Below, piece after piece: positions 9,701-15,745 of a stretch of 37,405 nucleotides of DNA. The DNA comes from an uncultured Prevotellaceae bacterium (GTDB lineage Bacteria; Bacteroidota; Bacteroidia; Bacteroidales; Muribaculaceae). Made by a program: the position numbers and the translations under genes. The notes below the pieces were generated by a model that ran no database searches, had not been told where the DNA came from, and saw only the letters and a program-made list of their open reading frames with translations. The stretch's first letter is position 1; each line of letters starts with the position of its first letter. The DNA lies in the NCBI GenBank assembly GCA_946186575.1, contig CAMHNO010000023.1, positions 1 through 37,405 on the forward strand, in the 5' to 3' direction.

Positions 9701-9846
9701 TGAATGGCCGTGTATATGGCACTGTTAGCAACGTGTTCTGCATCACCAAGTATGATGGCATCGATCCTGAAATTTCTTACGGTATCGATAACGACATGTA
9801 TCCACGACCCATTTCGTTCATCCTTGGTCTGAGCCTGAATTTCTAA
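6739..9846 (+). CDS. susC: SusC-like TonB-dependent outer-membrane transporter
   Basis: A 1035-residue SusC/RagA-family receptor that imports oligosaccharides across the outer membrane using TonB-ExbBD energy. Visible parts in order: signal peptide (residues 1-28, cleavage after GAYA), carboxypeptidase-regulatory-like domain (about 32-97, starting VQGHVKDATGEPVIGATV), the SusC signature segment LEEVVVVGYGTVKKNDLTGSV near 105-125, a plug domain with GGTPGGGATIRIRGGSSL, and a long beta-barrel ending in an aromatic residue (LSLNF). The start MMKQ follows an A-rich leader. It is the first gene of susCDEF, with susD 33 bp downstream. Starch or maltooligosaccharide as substrate is inferred from the susE/susF and GH13 neighbours, not from the receptor itself. 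Confidence 0.96.
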   Translation: MMKQVNIRIPQRILALMMGLFLCIGAYAQINVQGHVKDATGEPVIGATVTVVGTTNNTVTDFDGNFTITAPQGAQLQISSIGFKDQIVTAAPNLVIELFEDSEMLEEVVVVGYGTVKKNDLTGSVTALKPDTKNKGVVVSAQDMLGGKIAGVNVTDGGGTPGGGATIRIRGGSSLNATNDPLIVIDGVPMDNQGVKGLANGLSLVNPADIETFNVLKDASATAIYGSRGSNGVIIITTKKGRRGQGVNVLYNGSFTVSMKKKNIDVLNGDEYRAYVKNLYAGNSREADALAALGDANTNWQNEIYRTALSHDHNVTVTGSVKDFLPYRASVGYTDQQGILKTSSFKRFTASVNLNPSLFNDHLTFNINAKYMLAKSRFADGSAIGNAVRMDPTQPIRTEDPLYKNFGGYFEWLSAAALNDDSWPYTVNTNAPRNPVAILELKNDRSNSHAFVGNIDADYKVHGFEDLRLHLTLGGDFSKGKQTTDVDPASPLAAYYGSHGWDEITKENRTLSAYAQYYKDFNDDHHFDIMAGYEWQHFWRKQHNSYWGYYQTTSKEYLKDSEGHYILDDAGNMIPAAGQEYNKTQLYKGLGFRTENFLVSFFGRMNYIYKNRYYFTATVRHDGSSRFKKHWSTFPSFALAWRIKEESFLRDNNTLSELKLRLGWGKTGQQDIGSDYNYFTNYSMNSGVPGSFYDILGDGTMARPNVYNPQLKWETTTTTNIGLDWGFLNGRITGSIDWYYRKTTDLLNYASIPVGNFRNMANQNIGSLKNTGLELSISWKAISTSDLLWTIDYNMTYNKNEITELVGGTDADYKVYTGGIGINKNCQAHAVGHPSNSFYVFQQVYGEDGMPIENQVVDRNADGKIDDDDRYFYKSPWAPVTMGLGSRLEWKNWDFGFNLRASFGNYVFNNVMKGYANVGLAAVLESVSGTYLNNRPVDAIKYGWATYDDPSQLSDRWVKNASFLKCDNITLGYSFSDLFKSNGGYHGLNGRVYGTVSNVFCITKYDGIDPEISYGIDNDMYPRPISFILGLSLNF

Positions 9847-9879
9847 TAAAATCGACACATTATAAAAAATATAGAAACG

Positions 9880-11505
9880 ATGAACAAATTTTTTAAATAT
9901 ATACAATTTGCAGCTGTAGCAGTGCTTTTGAGCGTGGGACTGAGTGCTTGCGTGGGCGACCTCGACGTCGAGCCTATCGACCCTGCTCTACAGAGTGATG
10001 TAACTCCCGAACAGCTGTTTAACAAGTGCTACGCCAACTTTGCCACCCAGGGTAATGGTGGCTCGGATGGCGACACCGACATTGACGGTATCGACGGAGG
10101 TTTCTCGGTACTGTACCGCATGCTGTGGAATGCCAATGAGCTTCCTACCGACGAGGCAATGTGCCAGTGGGGTGACCCAGGTATTGAGCCTCTGAACTTT
10201 GCTACCTACGATGCCAGCAACCCCTTCCTCGAGGGCTTGTACTATCGTCTTTACACCGGTATCGCATTCTGCAACCAGTACATGACTGCATTTGGCGACT
10301 ACAACGAGACAATGACTGCCGAGGTACGCTTCCTGCGCGCCTTCCAGTTCTATATCTTGATGGACTGCTTTGGAAACGTGCCATTCACTCCCGAAGTATC
10401 GGGTGGTAAGGCCGACCAAATCATGCGTGCCGACCTCTTCAACTTTATCGAGAAGGAGCTTCAGGACATCGAGCCCAAGATGAGTGAGCCCAAGGCTAAA
10501 AAGTCAAGCGACGAAGGCTACGGCCGCGTCGACAAGGCTGCTTGCTGGCTGCTCTTGGCACGCCTCTACCTCAACAGCAAGGTCTACACCGGCACCGCTC
10601 GCTGGGCCGAGGCTGCCGAGTATGCCAAGAAAGTTATTGACTCTGACTATCGCATTCTCGAGCGCAGCAAGGGCAACGACACTTGGAGCGCTTACCAGAT
10701 GCTCTTCATGGGCGACAACGGTGAAACCGATGCTGCCTACGAGGCAATATTCCCAATCCTCTACGATGGTCTGCGCACCACATCGTGGGGTGGCTCACTG
10801 TTCTTGATGGCTTCTACCTACGATGGCGACATGCACGGCAATCCCAACGACCCAATCGCAACCAATGGCGTGAGTGGTCAAAACTGGGGCGGTAACCGTG
10901 CTCGTCCACAATTGATCAAGCTGTTCTTCAATGGCATTGAGCCCATCAGTGGCGAGGGCTATGAGGTGGCTAAGAGCGCAGGCGACGACCGTGCTCTGTT
11001 CAACACTATCGACCGCACAATCGACATCGTTGACCGCAGCAACTTTAAGAATGGATATGCTGTTGCTAAGTTCAACAACTTTAAGACCGACGGCTCGGTA
11101 GGTCACCACTCAGTACACCCCGATGCCGATATCTTCTTCATGCGCAAGGCCGAGGCCTACTTGACCTATGCCGAGGCTCTCACACGCCAAGAATCGGGCA
11201 ATGCCGCACCCGCACAGGCCGTTGAAGCTATCAACGTGCTTCGCAAGCGTGCTGGAGCAACTGCTAAGGCTAGCTACAACCTCAACGACATTCTCGACGA
11301 GTGGAGCCGCGAGTTCTACTTCGAGGGACGTCGTCGCATCGACCTGATTCGCTTTGGTCAGTTTGGTGGCAACGGAAGTTACAAGTGGCAATGGAAGGGT
11401 GGAGCCTACGATGGACGTCCATTCTCAGCCGACCGCAACATCTTCCCAATTCCAATCAAGGATATCACTGCCAACGATAAGCTCACTCAAAATCCTGGTT
11501 ATTAA
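9880..11505 (+). CDS. susD: SusD-like glycan-binding lipoprotein
   Basis: A 541-residue RagB/SusD-family lipoprotein. The signal peptide ends in the lipobox LSAC with Cys24 as acylation site. The body has TPR-like helices (for example the RFLRAFQFYILMDCFGNVPF region, a typical SusD core) and the C-terminal family block containing EFYFEGRRRIDLIRFG and a closing FPIPIKDI..NPGY, as in most SusD proteins. It sits on the cell surface as a lid on SusC and captures glycan chains. The gene is 33 bp after susC and 26 bp before susE, in line with one operon. Length is normal for the family. Ligand identity is inferred from context. Confidence 0.95.
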   Translation: MNKFFKYIQFAAVAVLLSVGLSACVGDLDVEPIDPALQSDVTPEQLFNKCYANFATQGNGGSDGDTDIDGIDGGFSVLYRMLWNANELPTDEAMCQWGDPGIEPLNFATYDASNPFLEGLYYRLYTGIAFCNQYMTAFGDYNETMTAEVRFLRAFQFYILMDCFGNVPFTPEVSGGKADQIMRADLFNFIEKELQDIEPKMSEPKAKKSSDEGYGRVDKAACWLLLARLYLNSKVYTGTARWAEAAEYAKKVIDSDYRILERSKGNDTWSAYQMLFMGDNGETDAAYEAIFPILYDGLRTTSWGGSLFLMASTYDGDMHGNPNDPIATNGVSGQNWGGNRARPQLIKLFFNGIEPISGEGYEVAKSAGDDRALFNTIDRTIDIVDRSNFKNGYAVAKFNNFKTDGSVGHHSVHPDADIFFMRKAEAYLTYAEALTRQESGNAAPAQAVEAINVLRKRAGATAKASYNLNDILDEWSREFYFEGRRRIDLIRFGQFGGNGSYKWQWKGGAYDGRPFSADRNIFPIPIKDITANDKLTQNPGY

Positions 11506-11531
11506 TTCCTTATTATAACTACTAAGAGATT

Positions 11532-12743
11532 ATGAAAAATATTTTCAAATATTCAATGTTGATGGTTGCAGCCACTATGTTGCTGGCTTCATGTAGCGAC
11601 GACCGTGACTCTAACCCAACACTCAAGACTCCCGAATCGTTTGTCTTGAACACACCCGCCTATGCAAGTCAAGCTATCGACTTGCTGAACTCCAAGACGG
11701 TGAATCTCACTTGGTCGCAACCCGACTATGGAGGCTTCCCTGTTGCTACTAGCTACACAGTAGAATTTTCTCCAAATAATGACTGGAGTGTATCGACTGT
11801 TCAGGCTGCTGCCGATGAGAGTGGCGAAACCGCTCCCACCTACTACATTGTAGAGAACAGCTACACAACATGCAACGCCGAGATTGATGCGCTCACCATA
11901 GCCACCGCGCTGCAACAGATCATGAAATATGAAAGTGAGAACATGCCCGTTGATCAGAAACTTTACGCTCGCGTTAAAGCTTCAACCAAGGGTGCACCCG
12001 AGATCACTAGTAACGTTGTAGAACTGCTTGTTAAGCCTTACTACATCGAGCTCAAGCCTGCTCCTATCCAAATATGGTGGCTCACTGGTAACTTCATTGC
12101 TACCAACCACTGGACCAACACCGGTAGCCAGGACAACCCACCTTATGGCGACATGGGTATGATTCCTATGTATCCACAACCAGGTGCCGACGTTGACAAG
12201 GATGGCAACACAATTCTTGAGTATTCAGGCTGGTTCGTTGGTGGCGAGGGCTTCAAGATCATCGCTCCCGAGGGATTGAGCAACTGGAACTACGGTATGT
12301 GCGGCGGCGATGAGACTGGTGGACAGACCTACCGCAATGGTGGCGACGACCCAGGCGACATCAAGGTGAGCGAGAGTGGCTACTACCGCATCGTGCTCAA
12401 CACCGCTTCCAAGACCATGACAATGGAGAAGATTGAATCCATTAAGGGTGTCTTCACAGGCATCTATATGCCCGGAACGTTCGTTTCTTGGGATGCCAAC
12501 ACCAGCCCAATGACTTCGCTGGGCAGCGTTGAGAACCACGACTGGTATGCCAAGATGGTGTGCGACGCCGACGGTGAGGTCAAGTTCACTAACGGTACTT
12601 GGGACGTGAACTGGGGTAACCCCATCGACTTCCCATTCGGTGTTGGTACACAAGGTGCCGATAATATCAAAGTCAAGGCAGGTACTTACCATGTTTACTT
12701 CAACGACATCAGTGGTATCTACAACTTTATTGCTGTTGAGTAA
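11532..12743 (+). CDS. susE: SusE-like surface starch-binding lipoprotein
   Basis: A 403-residue lipoprotein (lipobox LLASC, Cys21, followed by acidic SDDRD, which resembles a Bacteroidota surface-export signal). After an N-terminal SusE domain with an Ig-like fold (about residues 30-170) come two related beta-sandwich binding modules (about 180-301 and 305-403). The last contains aromatic residues in MPGTFVSWDA, NGTWDVNWG and a closing YHVYFNDISGIYNF, the arrangement of SusE/SusF starch-binding modules. It would hold glucan chains at the cell surface next to SusC/D. It is clearly paralogous to the following gene. The specificity call rests on family similarity. Confidence 0.9.
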   Translation: MKNIFKYSMLMVAATMLLASCSDDRDSNPTLKTPESFVLNTPAYASQAIDLLNSKTVNLTWSQPDYGGFPVATSYTVEFSPNNDWSVSTVQAAADESGETAPTYYIVENSYTTCNAEIDALTIATALQQIMKYESENMPVDQKLYARVKASTKGAPEITSNVVELLVKPYYIELKPAPIQIWWLTGNFIATNHWTNTGSQDNPPYGDMGMIPMYPQPGADVDKDGNTILEYSGWFVGGEGFKIIAPEGLSNWNYGMCGGDETGGQTYRNGGDDPGDIKVSESGYYRIVLNTASKTMTMEKIESIKGVFTGIYMPGTFVSWDANTSPMTSLGSVENHDWYAKMVCDADGEVKFTNGTWDVNWGNPIDFPFGVGTQGADNIKVKAGTYHVYFNDISGIYNFIAVE

Positions 12744-12765
12744 TTTTTAGAAACCAATAACTTTG
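12735..12765 (+). promoter_or_regulatory. Candidate internal promoter before susF
   Basis: TAACTTTG at 12758-12765 is an exact TAnnTTTG -7 box, and GTTG at 12735-12738 lies 19 bp upstream as a one-mismatch -33 box overlapping the end of susE. A start near 12772 would put the hairpin at 12778-12800 at the very 5' end of the transcript. Confidence 0.45.
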
Positions 12766-12777
12766 AAAGGTGAAAAC

Positions 12778-12800
12778 GGGAGCGGATGCGCTCCGCTCCC
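12778..12800 (+). promoter_or_regulatory. GC-rich intercistronic hairpin between susE and susF
   Basis: A 9-bp perfect stem (GGGAGCGGA with TCCGCTCCC) and 5-nt loop. No T-run follows, so it does not look like a terminator. It could stabilise the susF transcript or act as an mRNA processing or stability element. Confidence 0.6.
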
Positions 12801-12839
12801 ACCAACACCTCTTCAGAACTAAAACATTAGAAATAAAAC

Positions 12840-14258
12840 ATGAAAAAGTTATTTTATATTTTAGGTATTGGTTTGCTCATGGCAAGCTGTACCGAGGACT
12901 TCAAGGACTGGGCCGACCCCATGAGCAACAGCGAGAACGGCAAGAGCACTAATGCCAGCGTTGTTGCTGCCGAGGCCATCGACCTCACCGCTGTCACCAC
13001 CGACAGCATCCAGCTCTTCACGCCCACCTACACTATGGAAGACGGCGTTACTGCTACCAATGTGCTGGCAATCTATGGTGCTGACATCAGCAATGCCGTG
13101 AGTCTTAACACCGACGAATATGGTCGTGTTAAAGCCAGCGAGCTGCGCGATGCCATCGAGAAACTCTACGGCGTTACCGAGGGTGCGTTTGACCTGCCAT
13201 TCAGCGTGACCACAAGGCTCACCGACAATGGTCAGACCTTCAGCTACGACAACCCCGACCTCCATACTGCCATCAACATGGCACCCGGCATGTATGTCTC
13301 TACTGCCGATGCCTTACTGCCAATGTCGCTCTATGACGGTGTCTACACCATCACTGTGCCCGCTCAGGACATCCGCTTCTACTTCCTGCCCTTCGACAAG
13401 AAGAACAATGCAGCCGAGGAGCAACTGGGTAGTACCGAGGAGACCTACGGCTTCCTCATGAATGGCAACCTGGCTAAGGGTGCCGAGGCTCACGAGATCT
13501 TCTTGGAGGGCGACGCTGAATTCACCGAGTATGTTATCAAGATGAACCCCACTGCTATGACCTACGAGGTTGAGGGCGTTGTTCAAGCCGACCCAGCACT
13601 GTGGTACATGGTGGGTGACTGCATCGGTAGCAACAACTGGGACAATGGAGCACAGTCGGTAGGCACTGGCCTTATCCCACTGCTGCCAGTTCCTGGCGCT
13701 GACCTCACCGTCGATGGCGGAACCACTCTGGCCTATGCCGGCTTCTTCCCCACTGGTGGCCAGTTCAAGTTTGTCAAGACTCCTGGCGACTGGGGCGAGC
13801 AGATGAACTTCACCAACATTGAGAACCCCGACATGACCATCGTCAGCGACCTTGATGGCGACAACCACAACATCGGCATCAACACCGGTGGCTACTACAA
13901 GATCACAATGAACACCATCGAGAAGAAGGTGACCATCGAGAAGTACACCGACGCTGTTAGCATCTTCTTGACAATTACCATGCCTGGCGACTACCAGGGC
14001 TGGGATGCCGCTGGCACACCAATGACCGCAATGGGTAAGCGTGCCAACACCGAGACCCACGACTGGTTCCTCGATGCTGAGTACAGCACAGATGCTAATC
14101 TCAAGTTTGCCAACGGCACTTGGGACATCAACTGGGGTGCTACCGACTTCCCAATGGGCTACGGAACTCAAGGCGGTCCCAACATCCCCGTTGCAGCCGG
14201 CAGCTACCGCGTGTTCTTCAACGACATTTTGGGCCTCTATTACTTCCAACCCAAGTAA
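12840..14258 (+). CDS. susF: SusF-like surface starch-binding lipoprotein
   Basis: A 472-residue lipoprotein (lipobox LMASC, Cys17, then TEDFKDW). It has an N-terminal region of about 150 residues, a possible first module, and two clear SusE/SusF-type modules at about 253-368 (starting LWYMVGDCIGSNNW) and 373-472 (MPGDYQGWDA, NGTWDINWG, YRVFFNDILGLYYF). These align by eye with the two modules of the preceding gene, so the pair arose by duplication. SusF-type proteins are surface glucan-binding proteins that extend substrate capture. The gene is 96 bp from susE, with a hairpin and possible promoter between, and ends before a strong bidirectional terminator. Confidence 0.88.
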   Translation: MKKLFYILGIGLLMASCTEDFKDWADPMSNSENGKSTNASVVAAEAIDLTAVTTDSIQLFTPTYTMEDGVTATNVLAIYGADISNAVSLNTDEYGRVKASELRDAIEKLYGVTEGAFDLPFSVTTRLTDNGQTFSYDNPDLHTAINMAPGMYVSTADALLPMSLYDGVYTITVPAQDIRFYFLPFDKKNNAAEEQLGSTEETYGFLMNGNLAKGAEAHEIFLEGDAEFTEYVIKMNPTAMTYEVEGVVQADPALWYMVGDCIGSNNWDNGAQSVGTGLIPLLPVPGADLTVDGGTTLAYAGFFPTGGQFKFVKTPGDWGEQMNFTNIENPDMTIVSDLDGDNHNIGINTGGYYKITMNTIEKKVTIEKYTDAVSIFLTITMPGDYQGWDAAGTPMTAMGKRANTETHDWFLDAEYSTDANLKFANGTWDINWGATDFPMGYGTQGGPNIPVAAGSYRVFFNDILGLYYFQPK

Positions 14259-14288
14259 CAGACAGTCCCCACAAATTGTCATAACTGC

Positions 14289-14325
14289 AAAAAGGCTTTT
14301 CCCGCCATTGGGAAAAGCCTTTTTT
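14289..14325. terminator. Bidirectional intrinsic terminator
   Basis: A 15-bp stem (14289-14303 with 14310-14324) with a 6-nt loop, A-run on the left and T-run on the right. It separates convergent susF and the GH53 gene. Confidence 0.95.
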
Positions 14326-14347
14326 GTGTTTTTTACTTGTGTTGCCC

Positions 14348-15655
14348 TTACTCGACGAAGGTCTTCATCTGATAGAGGGCGTCTTGTGCTTGGCCAGTGT
14401 TGTTGTCGAAGAGGCTGCCGTTCCACCACGAGCCTGTCACATGGCTCGACCAGGGAATGTTATACTCATTGGCCTCGGGCCACCACCAGAACAAGCCCTT
14501 CACACTCCTGTTATGGAGCTTGAGCACGGCAATGAGGTCGGTGACAAACTTCTTCTGACCCTCATTGCTATAGGGATAGGTGCCAGTGAGGTCGTAGTTG
14601 GTGTCAGGCAATGCCCAAGCGTAGCCATAGCCACACTCCATGATCATGATGGGTTTAGATGAAGCTGCCTCCATCTTGTTAAGGGCTGTGTTGAGGGTGT
14701 TGAAGTCGCCATGATAGGCACTATAATAGCTCAAGCCCATCACGTCGTAGTCCACGCCATAGTTCTCGCAGTTGGTGAAGAAGCCGCCGGGCTGGTTCAC
14801 GTTGTGCATCTCCACGTGCAGGACAATCTTGGTGGCAGCATTCACCTCGCGCACAGCACGCGAGCCGGCAGCCTGATAGGCCACAAAGTTCTCCCACGAG
14901 CCGCCTGCTGGCGCTCCGCCGGTGGGATAAACCTGACCTGTGGGCCACAGCATGCCGCCAGTGATCTCATTGCCAAGCTGTATGAAGTCGGGGGTGGCAC
15001 CAGCTTCTTTCATGGCCAGCATCACGCGGCGAGTGTAGTTGTACACGCTGTCTTGCAGAGCCTCAACATCATTCGATGGCCATGCGGCAGGCACGGTCTG
15101 CTTGCCAGGGTCGGCCCACGAGTCGCTGTAGTGCAAGTCGAGCACCAGAGCGTAGCCGGCATCCTTGATGCGCTTGCCCAGCGCTTTCACATAGGGCAGG
15201 TCTTGAATCACGCCCTCTTCCTTGTCGCTGGCACTGGCATTCTCGGGGTTGACAAAGAGTCGCACGCGCATTGCGTTCCAACCCTGTTCCTTGAAGTATG
15301 GCAAAATGTTGGCTATAGTGCCGCCGTTACGGTCTTTGTAGATGGCACCGCGCTCCTCGTAGCGCGTGATCATCGAGATGTCGCCACCCACCAGGCGTTC
15401 GGGCACTGGCACACCGTTGAGCAGCACCTCATAGAGCGCCGTGACGTCGGCCGAGGTGATGTGTCCGTCGCCGTTCACGTCGCAAGTGGCGGCGTAGGTC
15501 ATGTTGTTGTCGAGCATGTAGTTATAGATTGCTGTCACGTCGGCTGCCGTCACCGACCCGTCGCCGTTCACGTCATAGACACTGGCTCCAGCCAGCTGCG
15601 GAGCAGCAGCCACAATAGCTGCCGCAATAATGTGTTTTATAGATAATCTTTTCAT
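14348..15655 (-). CDS. GH53 endo-beta-1,4-galactanase with N-terminal dockerin
   Basis: A 435-residue secreted enzyme. After a signal peptide (residues 1-24) come two dockerin type I calcium-binding repeats (DVNGDGSVTAADVTAIYNYM at 28-47 and DVNGDGHITSADVTALYEVL at 59-78), then a GH53 catalytic barrel from about residue 88. Expected residues are present: acid/base Glu230 in FIQLGNEITGG and nucleophile Glu340 in IMIMECGYG. GH53 enzymes cut beta-1,4-galactan of pectic arabinogalactan type I. No lipobox is seen, so it is periplasmic or secreted. It lies 90 bp downstream of the GH13 gene on the same strand with no clear promoter of its own, so co-expression is likely. A galactanase within a starch-type locus is unusual. 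Confidence 0.93.
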   Translation of the reverse strand: MKRLSIKHIIAAAIVAAAPQLAGASVYDVNGDGSVTAADVTAIYNYMLDNNMTYAATCDVNGDGHITSADVTALYEVLLNGVPVPERLVGGDISMITRYEERGAIYKDRNGGTIANILPYFKEQGWNAMRVRLFVNPENASASDKEEGVIQDLPYVKALGKRIKDAGYALVLDLHYSDSWADPGKQTVPAAWPSNDVEALQDSVYNYTRRVMLAMKEAGATPDFIQLGNEITGGMLWPTGQVYPTGGAPAGGSWENFVAYQAAGSRAVREVNAATKIVLHVEMHNVNQPGGFFTNCENYGVDYDVMGLSYYSAYHGDFNTLNTALNKMEAASSKPIMIMECGYGYAWALPDTNYDLTGTYPYSNEGQKKFVTDLIAVLKLHNRSVKGLFWWWPEANEYNIPWSSHVTGSWWNGSLFDNNTGQAQDALYQMKTFVE

Positions 15656-15679
15656 TAAAACAAAACATAGAAAAAAAAT

Positions 15680-15721
15680 CCTAGAATTTATAGAAATGCT
15701 AGATTCTCTAGAAATTCTAGG
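15680..15721. repeat. AT-rich inverted repeat between the two glycosidase genes
   Basis: Perfect 10-bp arms CCTAGAATTT (15680-15689) and AAATTCTAGG (15712-15721) surround a 22-nt centre that itself contains two further CTAG sites. It could form a hairpin in the GH13-GH53 transcript or be a protein site. It shares CTAGAATTT with the repeat at 1692-1745. Confidence 0.6.
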
Positions 15722-15745
15722 ATTATTTAATTAATAATTATTCAC

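Noticed and set aside
13314-14429. Long minus-strand open frame opposite susF
   Set aside because: It crosses a strong terminator and is antisense to susF; no family resemblance.
14711-15646. Long plus-strand open frame opposite the GH53 gene
   Set aside because: Antisense shadow of a gene with intact catalytic motifs; the protein has no recognisable domain.
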